Source: Chaunax sp. Z400 (lineage: Eukaryota > Chordata > Actinopteri > Lophiiformes > Chaunacidae). Taken from it: 64,000 nt of DNA. Where the stretch lies: assembly GCA_037577475.1 (NCBI GenBank), contig CM075201.1, forward strand, positions 8,289,501 to 8,353,500, read 5' to 3'. The notes under the pieces are model-generated. The model was not told the origin of the DNA and ran no database searches. It saw nothing but the letters and a program-made list of their open reading frames with translations. The position numbers and the translations under genes were made by a program. Of this stretch, positions 27,600 through 38,545 are shown piece by piece. Each line of letters begins with the position of its first letter. Positions within the stretch are counted from its first letter, which is position 1.

Positions 27600-30500
27600 A
27601 TGGACGAGGCAGTAGTGTTTCGTATGAGTGCATTCTCCGAGCAAGGAGGGAGGAAATACATGGAGGATGTTGTCGAGATAAGAATCGAGTATGAGCCGAC
27701 GCCGTCGTCAGTCGAAGATTATCCAAAGTCGCAGAGACATGGAGGACCGGGAAAAGCCGAAAATGAACCCACCAAACAAATGGAGGACGAGACACACGAC
27801 CACATAGTGGCTGCCGAATCTGGACCGGTGTCTGAAATGTGGGTAGAGAGTCTGTCAAATGAGGACTGTGGCAGCAACAGTGAACCGGTATCGCACGAAA
27901 AAGTCACAGAGCATGTTGTCAACACGAAGAAGTCCGTAGCGTTTTTCGCTGTGTTTGATGGTCACGGGGGTCGAGAAGCAGCACATTTCGCCAAAGAGAA
28001 TCTGTGGGATTTGTTGAAGAGGCAGCGGGGATTTTGGTCTAAGGATCACAGTGAAGTGTGTGCGGCTCTTCGGAAAGGGTTTATAGCCTGTCACCATGCT
28101 ATGTGGAAAGAGCTACGTAAGTAACACAAGTTGAGGTTGTTGTTTGCCCCTATATTTGTCCTGCTGTCTGTGATATATGGTGTATTGGTCATAATTATGA
28201 TAGAAAGCTTTCACGTGAGGTAGCGTCCCGCTGGCATGATGATAAGCCATCTGCCGACTGGCCCATCCCATTACAAATTAACACAGTGAGCCGTCAGCTG
28301 ACCACAACACATTTTCAGAGTCGACATATATCTGAATGCTTTAACCATGGGAGTAGATACAAGATGATCAATGGGTAATAGGAGAAACATGTTTGTATAA
28401 CTCCAAACAAAACAAAAGATAAAGAGTAAACCGTGTGTGTCCACAGTCACAGAACATAATGCTGGACAAATGGACAAAACAAGAATACCAAGGTGAAGTT
28501 TTGGATGGTATTCTTTTCAGTCTGTTTGGTGGAATGGTTAAGTTGCTCATTAAACACTAGTCTGATCAGAATAAGGCAAGAGGCTTGTCTGCAAGGATGC
28601 TCAGCATGGTTAAATGGGTAAAAATCCCTTCCATGTGTACTTCAATGACTTACAGCAGAAATCCAAACTCCTGCCATATGAAACGACATTTCTCAAAAAC
28701 GAGCCACATGCATTAACGTAAACCTGGTTTATGGTCACCATGCTTAATGAAACAGACTCAGATTTTGAGCCAACCAGTTACGTAACGTTACGTTGTTCTG
28801 GGTGTCACCTGGATAGTAGTGATAGGAGATGTTGTGAGTTTGAATGATTTCCCCCAATAAGAGCAGGTTAAGTCCGAAAAGAGGTCAAACTAAACAGAAC
28901 CCTGTGGAACCCCACATGAAATATAGGTGCGGAGGAGGATGAGCTACCAAGCAACAATTCAAAATATGAGAGGAATTTGATTTGAAATCCTGATAACAGA
29001 TCTTTTGCAATCTAAGTTATAATGTGAAGCCGTCTATGGTTTCTCGCTTGGCAGGTTGCTCAGGAACATCCAGACTTGCCCTTTTGTGTCTAAGGTTGTG
29101 AGTTTGACCCCTGCCTGGAATGCAGACGGCATCTCATATCTAGTCGGGCATTGTGCTGGCGGCCGCCTGCCCTGCATGTTTTACACGTTTTCTTCTTCCA
29201 GCACACCTGTTTCAAATGATCAGCTCATTATTAATTTCTGCAGACGCCTGATTACATTCAATCGGGTGTGTTGGAGCAGGGAAACATCAAACACATGCAT
29301 GTTTCGTGGTTACGGTTTGGGTAGTTCCGCTGACGAACCCTCATGTATTTGTCATTAGTCTCCTCCATCATTTTCCTCTTCCTCTCTTTCGTCTTCCTCT
29401 CGCATACATGGGCAAACGTGTACAGCACTCTAGATAACCCAAAATGAACATAATCTGTCTCTGGTGTCAACGGTTGTGAGTTCAAGATCCATGCAGAATG
29501 AAAACACTTCCTCCTCCTCCTCCTCCTCTAAACGCCCGTTCCTGACTCACCGCTGTATAGCAGCTATACTTATTCTCTGTAGTTCGTTTTTTGTTCATCA
29601 CACATGCACACACAGATGACCTATGGACATTACACTAGTGGAGAGGTGTTAGAGTGAGAGGACTTCCCAAGTCAAGTTCCTACTGACTGAGCTACTACCT
29701 CAACTTCATTAGCCTTTATGTTGCAGTTTTATTGTTGTAATGGAATAAATCAGAGCTAGTTCTTCATAACTGACTATTTTAAGATTTGGCTATTGTGCTG
29801 CCGTCACTCATGCTACTGTTTTACATAGAAACTTAGACCACATTTGACCAGATAGTAACATTAATCACTTAACTTACTTTGTTTATCTTCTTCCCTTATA
29901 GCCGAGTGGCCGAAGACTATCACCGGCCTCCCCAGTACATCGGGCACCACGGCCAGTGTGATCGTGATCCGAGGAGTTCACATGTACGTTGCCCATGTAG
30001 GAGATTCTGCAATAGTCGTTGGAGTGAAGGAAAATGACTCCGTTATCGCACTCCAGGCTCTTGAACTAACGCAAGACCATAAACCGGAACTTCCTAAAGA
30101 AAAAGAGAGGATCGAACGACTGGGTGGCAGGTGAGTTGGCGAACACAACTTCATAGAAGAGTTCTTCTGTGGATGTGTCAAGATGAAGTCATATTACCAC
30201 ATCAGAAAAATAACATCACATGTAGGGCTAATGTTTTTGTTTTTTGTTTGTTTTTTTGCATGCATTTCACCAGTTTCTGGCAAGCTTAAAAAAATTTTTT
30301 GTTATTTGTGTAACTAGTGTAATGAAGAAATCTGGGGTGAACCGTGTTGTGTGGAAGAGACCGAGACTGACCCATAACGGCCCTGTGAGGAGGAGTACAG
30401 TCATTGACCAGATCCCCTTCTTAGCCGTGGCCCGATCCCTTGGTATAGATGACACACTGTCTAGATTCGTGTCCATAAAATTATACTCACTTGAACTCAT

Positions 30501-32742
30501 GACCAATTTCTCGCTGCAATCATTCCACCAAAAGAGACGACGTCTGCTTCTGTGTTGAAAGGTGATCTGTGGAGCTACGATTTCTACAGTGGGGAGTTCG
30601 TGGTCTCTCCAGAGCCTGATACCACCGTGATGACCCTTGACCCCAAACGCCATCGCTACATCATCCTCGGCAGTGATGGACTGTGGAACATGATGTCACC
30701 CAAGACTGCGGTTAATATGTGTTGGAGCCATGACAAAATGGTGGTACGTAATTGTACATAATTATGATGTCTAATGTGATTTTTACGTTTAAAGTAGTTA
30801 CACTTTTGTTGGGCTCTGGACGCTATAGAATTTACAGTCTTAAAGCAACATGATTTTACAAAAGCATTCTGTTTCTCTTTTTCTGTCACTTGTTTTTGTT
30901 TCCAGGGACCAAAGGGAATGTCCTGTGCCTACCAACTGGGTTGCACAGCCCTGCTGTCTTGGAAAGAGCGCATGCTCCGCGCGGACAACACAACAGTTAT
31001 TGTCCTGGCCCTACAGGAGCGCGAAGGCCGGCCTATCCCTATGCATCGAGATGAGATTGTCGTTGACATGTCTACAGGAATTGACCATGTTCCTTACCCA
31101 GGCACGACTTATAACACATGTGAATTCCCAAAGGTGTGTGCCATAGCTTTCTTTCTTTATTAGGATGAATCACATAGGTCATGCAGGCAAATGGAGAGTG
31201 GATCACTGTTGACATTTTTTGTGCATTTGTTCGTCGTTTGCTATTCACCGTGTTGTCCTTTTCTATATTCCAGTCCATCCCTGTTGTCATTTTGTTCAAT
31301 ACTGTCACCAGTTAAAATAACGAAGGCTTGTAGTCGACGTGTTTGTTTTACTTCAGGTCATACCAGCAGTTTCAATGAATCACTTTTTGTTTTCGGGGCC
31401 AACAGGCGGAGAATGAGGATGACATGTTTTATGAAGAAGATGAGATATATGGAGAAGAACATGAGGGATGGCCATGCCTGGAGTGGTAGTGAGGTGAATG
31501 CTCAGTTATAAAAGTGTGTCAGAGTGTCAGCAACATACCCGCCAATGATTTAGTGTATCTTTTTAGATGAAGAGCTGGGCTTGTATTGTTGAACCTGCTG
31601 GCAAATATTCAGACGTGTGCATATAAAAATGAAAAATTTCCTTTATAGCTGGTTAGTCTTCTCTGCTTGGAGCATCAGTTAGCTGCAGCGGAGAGCTGCT
31701 GATAACTTTTTATAATGCGTCTCCTCAGTATTTACCAAAGTTAGCTAACAGTTGACAACTGATTTAAAAAAATTCGTGCCATTTTGCAAATTCTGAATTT
31801 GGTCCCCTTTCACAAAAACATTATCTGAAGACGTGATACTACTATCATATTTATAATAGTACTTTCTATAGTTATAATAGTACTTTCTATAGTTATAATA
31901 GTACTTTCTGTAACTTTTAGAGGAGAGGGATTCTCTTAGAAGGTTTCTTATTACTTCTTTAGTACTTTTGAATAAACTTATATATTAAAGCAATAAGTAA
32001 GTAGATACAAGACATAGAATTGACAATGCTTGCTCTTAATCACCCTTTGGCCTCGACATTCTTTTAATTGAAAGTCAGATATCTGTATTTACTTCATACA
32101 TTCTCTACAATCTACATTATCATTTGTATCATAATCATCTGTGTCTCATTTTCAATTTTAGTTTGATGAATGGCTCTTTGCTTTTCTTTTCTTTTTTCTT
32201 TTACGCTTTAATTTTAAGTGATCTATTTTTATTTTTAATGAACTAATTTCTGATTAAAATGTTATTTAAATTTGTTTTTGATTTTTTTTTTTTTCTTCCA
32301 GTGGAGTGATGCAGTGAATGCTCCCTCCCCATTCAGAGAGAGTTCCACAGCTCTGGAGCAGGCATTTGGGCTGTACGAAGCAGCTTTCTGTGCCACTGCA
32401 CAGCTCTTACCTGATGTTGACTCTGTGAGAGCCACGCTGCACCCCTCCGACGGTTCTGTGACCGTTCTGGAAAAGCAAGACTCGACAACCCAAATGGACT
32501 GCGCTGCTTCTGCTCCTCCGCTGAAAAGGTCTCGCCATTTTCCACACACACACCCTGAACTCAAAGGTCCTCATTGTCCGCTTTGCCAGTGCTTCAACAA
32601 AGGTTTCCCCCAGGAGACGCCCCGTAACGATGAACAAACTGAGCAAACCCGTCAAGCTCACGCTCAAAAGAGAGAAATAAGCTCCTCTGAAGAACACGGT
32701 ATCCTGCCACAGCACCACAACTCTGCCTTGTGTGTGTGCTGA
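27600..32742 (+). CDS. ppm1d: ppm1d (WIP1): p53-induced PPM/PP2C Ser/Thr phosphatase, 7 coding exons
   Basis: PPM1D is a nuclear Mg/Mn-dependent Ser/Thr phosphatase that reverses ATM/ATR, p38 and p53 signalling. Predicted exons: 27600-28116, 29902-30130, 30318-30442, 30562-30743, 30906-31133, 31406-31488 and 32307-32742. They give 1800 nt and 599 residues, close to the 605 of human PPM1D. The start is chosen from the SxFSxQGGRKYMEDV-like N-terminus. The metal-binding Asp residues sit in FAVFDGHGG (D120), HVGDS (D207), LGSDGLWN (D329) and RADN (D378). The PPM1D-specific basic B-loop, KRPRLTHNGPVRRSTVIDQ, is encoded by exon 3. The Pro-rich insert of human exon 1 is replaced by an acidic, non-Pro-rich one at about residues 30-110. 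The protein ends in CVC like human PPM1D. Exons 1-5 are firm. The exon 6-7 junction needs a second AG (32305-32306), because using the first AG at 32300-32301 shifts the frame. The region after D378 is poorly conserved, as in the family. Confidence 0.95.
28117..29901 (+). other. ppm1d: ppm1d intron 1 with repeat debris
   Basis: A 1.8-kb intron bounded by C|gtaagt and ttatag|C. It contains a palindromic transposon-like element (29173-29301), a (TCC)n run at 29509-29528, and two similar stretches at about 29090 and 29470 sharing 'ggttgtgagtt', which resemble a degenerate tRNA-derived SINE B box. No coding sequence was seen. Confidence 0.7.
29173..29301. mobile_element. Palindromic non-autonomous DNA element (MITE, hAT-like) in ppm1d intron 1
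   Basis: The left arm, tgcatgttttacacg... with ccagcacacctgtttcaaat, pairs imperfectly with the reverse complement of the right arm, gattca-atcgggtgtgttggagcaggg, around a centre at about 29240. The words 'ccagcacacctg' and 'gtgtgttggagcagggaaacat' are familiar from a very abundant short palindromic repeat in percomorph fish. Assignment to the hAT class is from memory and not tested here. Confidence 0.6.
31847..31912. repeat. 21-bp tandem repeat in ppm1d intron 6
   Basis: The unit tactttctatagttataatag occurs twice in tandem, with partial copies before and after it. The array lies in the last intron, about 400 bases before the final exon. Confidence 0.85.
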
Positions 32743-34388
32743 ATGTCCTCATTGTTGCCCTGAGACTAGAGGGATAATCTGCATCATTTGCTCATGTATC
32801 AGTTGTGGCACAGACCCTCTTCCTAGATGTATACTTTTTTTTATACAAAGTCTTTGTTTTTGTAAATATCTGAGAAATTTGAGATTGTAAATGTGTTGCT
32901 GACCTTTTCTTCCTTCTCTTCTTCTTCATGCCCCCCTCCTTAAATCGTAGTGTGACTTAAAATCTTAGATTCTCTTCAATCTACACAGTCTATTTTCATA
33001 TGTATGTATAGTATATCCAAAAGACGTACAGTATTTTGAAGACGATAGATCTCTACAATCTGATATAACGTGTGACGCATGCAATCTTCCCGTTTAGATA
33101 ATTACCAAAAAATGAAATATTTTAGATTGTTTTGACTCCTCGGATGTCATAACATGCCAGTCTATCCCTGACCGGGGTTAATGCCTCAGACCAGTTGTTT
33201 GGAATCTTTTCTAATAGATGAAACATGTGGTTAGTGATATTACAAGGGTGGAAAATATTGGAAGAAATTTGACACGCAATGGTCTTAGATATACATGTAG
33301 AATTTGATTTCAAGTATTTATTTTTATTTGCGTCTTTGACAGTTTGCTATGTATGTACTGTCAGGGTCACAATTGCTACACAGCTCATCGGTTTGTCTTA
33401 TGCATTGCTTGCAAGGAAGTGCTAAAGGGTCACTTCACCCAAATGAAGAATCAAAGCAAAATTACTTTTCTTTGCTGTCATAGTAACTCATTCCAAGCAT
33501 CTGTATGTGTGTGATTTAGCCAATTCAATTACTGTTACATGTTGTTTTCAAACTTCGGGCCTACAAGTGCATCTGTTTAAATTTGCACAAGCAGAATCAA
33601 AAGTTGTGGAGGCTGTTGGGGGGGAATGGTCCTGTATGTTGATGTAAAAACCAATACCATAACTCGTTGGATGGTGGTTTGGAGTCTACATTGCCCTTAA
33701 TATCACTTCAATAGGTCTTCCTCTGTTATGATGTATTACACCCATGTGTGTTCTACAACTTGTGTTTTAGTCTGTACATAAACACCTTATGTCCAATGCA
33801 GGAAGTTCCCATTCCATGTTGTATACAATCAGTTAGGAAGTGATGAAAGCTCTAACGTTTTAATGTAGCAGCTCACATATTATTTTAGCTAATTTGTTTG
33901 CCTCTTTTTTACATAAGTGTCATGTTTGCCTTAATACTGATTTGTCACAGGTGCTTTTTTCCAAGTGTTTTCATGTCTGGGACTTGAGCAGATATGTCCA
34001 TATATGTATGGCTGTTTATCATGCACCTTCAGTTCTACCCCGATGTCATTTTACCATTTAAACTACAGCATACCGAACTTGCTCCTAAACCTGGTTGATG
34101 TTTTTAAGTTATATTACAGAACAGCTTGTTGATTTTGTACAGTACGTGAATATGCAATACAAGTTTGTGCAGTACATTATTATGCAAGGTATTTTCAGGA
34201 TTCTGGCATGCTCAGAACTACTATGTGTGTGTTGTGAAGTTTCCAGAGGTAATGGATGTTAATGGGCACGTGCTTTGTTTTTCGCAATTACAATACTCGG
34301 CTTTATATCCACTGCAGCCAGTTTCTTGACTAACTATAAGTGACATGCTTTGAAAGTGACTGGAATATACAATGTGTGTTGTAATAAA
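32743..34388 (+). other. ppm1d: ppm1d 3' UTR ending at a canonical poly(A) signal
   Basis: After the TGA at 32740-32742 there is AT-rich non-coding sequence up to AATAAA at 34383-34388, giving a 3' UTR of about 1.65 kb. A fragment of an interspersed element starts near 33426 within it. The exact cleavage site cannot be seen. Confidence 0.6.
33426..33470. mobile_element. Left-end fragment of a short inverted-repeat element in the ppm1d 3' UTR
   Basis: The words taaagggtcacttcaccc and aaat match the terminal motif of the element at 53031-53340, whose right end reads ttaaagggtcaattcaccc on the opposite strand. No matching right end was found here, so the copy seems truncated or decayed. Confidence 0.45.
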
Positions 34389-34621
34389 GTTCTCATTTTC
34401 CAAATGATGCGGCCATGTCTGTTATGGTGTGTATGTTATTAAAGCAGGGAATTGCCATTGTTACTGTTATTAATAACTGTATGTTTCTGTTTCATAAAGC
34501 TATCTATTTATTGACTATATTAATAAGCATGTTCATATTGCCTTCAGCTACTGAGAATCTTAAATGTAGAGATAATGGTTGCGGCCACATTTTGTCATGG
34601 TGTACTGGTAACAATAGTCTT

Positions 34622-34636
34622 CCAGTAGATGGCAGT
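34622..34636 (+). promoter_or_regulatory. CTCF-consensus-like motif downstream of ppm1d
   Basis: The 15-mer CCAGTAGATGGCAGT fits the CTCF core CCASYAGRKGGCRSY at every position. It is 234 bases past the ppm1d poly(A) signal, a plausible place for an insulator between ppm1d and the tbx2 regulatory domain. One short motif is weak evidence. Confidence 0.35.
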
Positions 34637-37600
34637 AATGCTAAGGCTCTGAGCAGTTTTGTCCTACAATAACTTCCCTTAAAACTCTCAGATAGCTTGT
34701 TGAACTGTGCTTTATAATAAGAAACACTGATGTCTACATTTTCTAATTCACACTTCCAGGTCAGTCACATGCATAACACTATATCCTGGCTTTTTATATA
34801 AAATGTGTTTGAAAATGACCGTGTCATAAGGTGGAGTTAACTTTAAAAAGCTGTGTTACTTATTTTTTGTTGACGGATGCATGAAATAAATTCCTACTTC
34901 AGTTGCAAATCATTTTCTTTCTCTACTTAAACGAGCAAGTAAGTGAACCTTTGAGTTAAGATTGTTTTGTCTGCTTCAGTTTCAAATGGAAAGACTCACC
35001 TGTAAAACTCAACTTTAAATCCAACACACACAAAAAGTCCCAAAAAAATTGCTCAGAGAAATGGAAAATTAGCATCTGCAGTTCCATGACAAGTGAGAAA
35101 CCTCCGTCTGCTGATGCGGTCAAAATATCCCAAACAAGTGAGAAAGTGGACCTTGAGTTTTGCAAATGTTTTTATTCCCATTACTATCTCTAAAGAAGAC
35201 CGACACAAATTGAAGTTGCCGTCAAATGGAAAGCATAAATGTAAGCAGCACATTTAACCACTTATATTAAGCAAATCGTAAGCGATCATTGGACGATTTG
35301 AATATAGTCACTTATAGGAAAATTGGTCAGACATTATAGTTGTCTATAAATATTAATGTGAATATTAGCCAGTATAGGGATGGCAACACTAAATGATACG
35401 ATTTCCATGTACCATACAACTGTTTTTTTCTGAGACATTACAGACATCAAATCTATGATAGCAGTGTCTTGACTTGAATATTTTATTGACTGTCAGCCTA
35501 GCATCTGCTGACCTGCCTAACATGCAACATTCCCCACTTACTGCTGACAGTCTGTCACTGCATATCAGCCAGTGGAGCGTCAGAGTCAGCCATCTCTCCC
35601 TCTACTCTCCCTCCTCATAGTTTGCTACAAATCAGCATCATCAAAGCGACATAGGATGGACTCAGAAAGCAAATCCATTGGCCTACAATGCTAACGCCTC
35701 ATTCTTTACATTGCCAACGGCATAAAGCCATTATTTTTCCCCCATATTCATGAGACTATGGATTCAACACAGACAAATCAGTAAAATCATTGACAGGTGA
35801 AGTAAATGATATTGATTATCTCTTTAGAAGTTTCCCCACACTGGAAGATGATGACCTAGGCCCAAAACTCCCCAGATCTAAATTTAGTCGAGCATCTGCT
35901 GGTTGCACTGAACAAGTTCCATTCATGGAGGCCCGACCTCCTAACCCTCAGGCAGAGGGTTTTAATGTTGTAGGTAATTTGCGTCCTGTGGGTTCTTCTT
36001 TATACTCATTCCTCTGTCTCTATAACATATATGTCAAAAATGTACATTAACTCACAGCTACTGTACCTTCCATCCTTGCATCTCTCCTAAGCGTGTCCCA
36101 TGAGATTTTGAATATTAAATTAGACTGATGCTCATCTCCTTCACACTCTTAACATGGACAGGAATAGTGAGAGCTATGAGTATCACAGCCTTTGATGGAG
36201 CCTGTCCAACTTGTTTCTTTCCGGGTCTCCTGTCTCCTCCTGACAATATCTGTAGTGTTTCAACAGGCCTTTAATGGCTTGCCCTTTGCCACTCATGGGA
36301 GGCTCTGGAGTAAGTGCTATGAGGAGAGAGACTTCTCCAGATGATGAGAAATGACGTGCCCTCCTTTTGTCCTTTTGCTTTAACTCAAATATGGCAGGAA
36401 GGAGCGTGATCAAATGATTTTCACCATAAAAAAATATATATATATTTTACTATTTCACCCTTGTAAATGATTAGACTGTTCCAGGCTTGGGTTTCTGTCA
36501 TCTTCTGCCTCTCTGGTCCTGCTTTGTGGCACTACCTCACAGGTTTTTTTTACGGGCATCTTGTGATGAGTCAGAATGTTTCTGGTTATGCTTGTTGGCT
36601 GGTTTTGATGAGAGTAGCTGAATGGAGGGATTTGTTGCAACGCAATGGCTTCCCTTTGTGGTAGGTCATGAGATCCAGCCCCACATTTCTTAAGCCTCCA
36701 AACCACTGGTGTGTAGTCTGTGTTGTTGACCAGTATCATATGGACCTTCACGGTAGATAGGCAGTTCCACAATGTGCACTTTTGATCAGATGGCACCTTC
36801 ACGCCTAATACAGTCACATCTCACCCTTTTGATAATCTCTCTCTCTCGCCTACTGATATCTCAATCCGCTCACATTCACTCTCTTGCTCATAGACCACAA
36901 ACTGCACAGAGTGATTCTTGACTAGCCAATTACACCTAGTATTAATACATATTCATGTTGTTTCCAATATACAAATCAGTTTGGTGAGGCTACCAGGCTG
37001 GTTGATAAATAAGGCACATTTCAGATCAACAAGGATGGGTGTCAGTAATATTTAAATTACTTTCGTGAGGACTGACTTGCGAGCAACTTTCGCTTTGGAT
37101 CTCTGTAGATGGGCTCTTTTTGGGTGGCTAAAAAAGTTTACTACTACCCCTGATAAATTATCATTTTGGAGCCATTTGTACAATTTGTATTATCTAGTGT
37201 GTTGATTAATGTAATTAAACCCTGATTAGTTCATTTGCGAGTTATTAGCATTTACAGGAATGTAATTTTGACATGCAAATTTACCTACATTGGCATTGCT
37301 AAGAATTCTTGCAAGTCAGACGGGCTATATTCATTCTTCCATGGAAGCTGATGATTTTCTGTTCTGAAGTGAGACACCCAAAAAGCAAGTTAGAGATGCA
37401 TGGCTTCTTGCAAAAACAATGCCCGTAAATGTTTGCACAAGGTAACACATTTGATTAGACGGACGTGTCTGATCTTCCTGGCTGCTGCTGCTGGTTGTCC
37501 TTTACAATTTTCCGCCATTGTGTTCATGCAAAATTTGTTTACATGCACATACACACAGATGACCACAGATGCAAAAACACAGAGGGGGAGACGTGAAAAA

Positions 37601-38366
37601 GACACAGCTGACTCATCTCATTTGTAATTCCCTGCAGGTGCTGGAGGAAGCACTGAATTTGTATAGTTCGAATGTGTTGTCTTTTCAGTTTGGATTAAAG
37701 TGACAGTGAAGGCAGGAGGATGTGCTGGAGCCTGGGAGCTGTCCAATGCTTCATCCGTCACTGCCAGTATGTCTGCTGCTTTTATCACCACTACTCTCAC
37801 ATACTCAACACAACCCCTGTACAGGGAAACAGACAACACAAGCTCACACAACTCCACCTAAAGTGCAACCACTACACTATTGACATTTGCATCCTCTATT
37901 ATAGCTCATGAGTTCGTGACAGTGTGCAACTGAATGCTGAACTGCAATCTGATACCACCTTAACGTTCACATATGATCTTGGCACACTGGTAGATAATAT
38001 ATGACACGGATGATGCATTGAGTACACATGTGTAACGATGCTTTCCTGTGACAACATACCTTATTCAGCCATATAGACATGAAATAGCAGGTAAACACAG
38101 GTGTAATTAATGAAGCTGATTAGTGCCCCACATCATTTAGTGGGGCCTTTGTCATTTTTTGCCTGCATATTGAAGTGACATAAATGTCTCCAACAAAAAA
38201 CAAAAAAAATAGAATCAATTAAAACCCCCAAAAATTATTTCAAATAGTAAATGAGAGAAATTACACTCATGATATAGATTTCTCATTCTTAAACGTACGA
38301 CTTTATTTGTGATGGAGAGCAGAATATAGTAACAAGACGGAGTCTGCAGACCAGCAGTTATGCAGG

Positions 38367-38545
38367 TTTGAGCTAAATGCTATGCCAGCATGCTATGTCG
38401 CTTTGAATGACTATGCTAACATATCAGGTATAGGGTTTGTCATCTTAGTTTAATGGTTTAGTGTGTAATTGTGCCAGCTTGTGCTAATTAGCACTAAAGA
38501 AATACAGCAGACACTGAGGGAAATGTCTCGTCATTAGTTAGTTAC
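38367..38545. mobile_element. Degraded copy of an abundant fish interspersed repeat
   Basis: The ordered words gagctaaatgcta, cagcatgcta, atgctaac, catcttagttta, tgctaattagcacta and cagcagacactgagg follow the layout of a very common percomorph repeat built from 'atgctaac' motifs. The same family appears at 42538-42637. The recognition is from memory; the element class is not certain. Confidence 0.6.
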
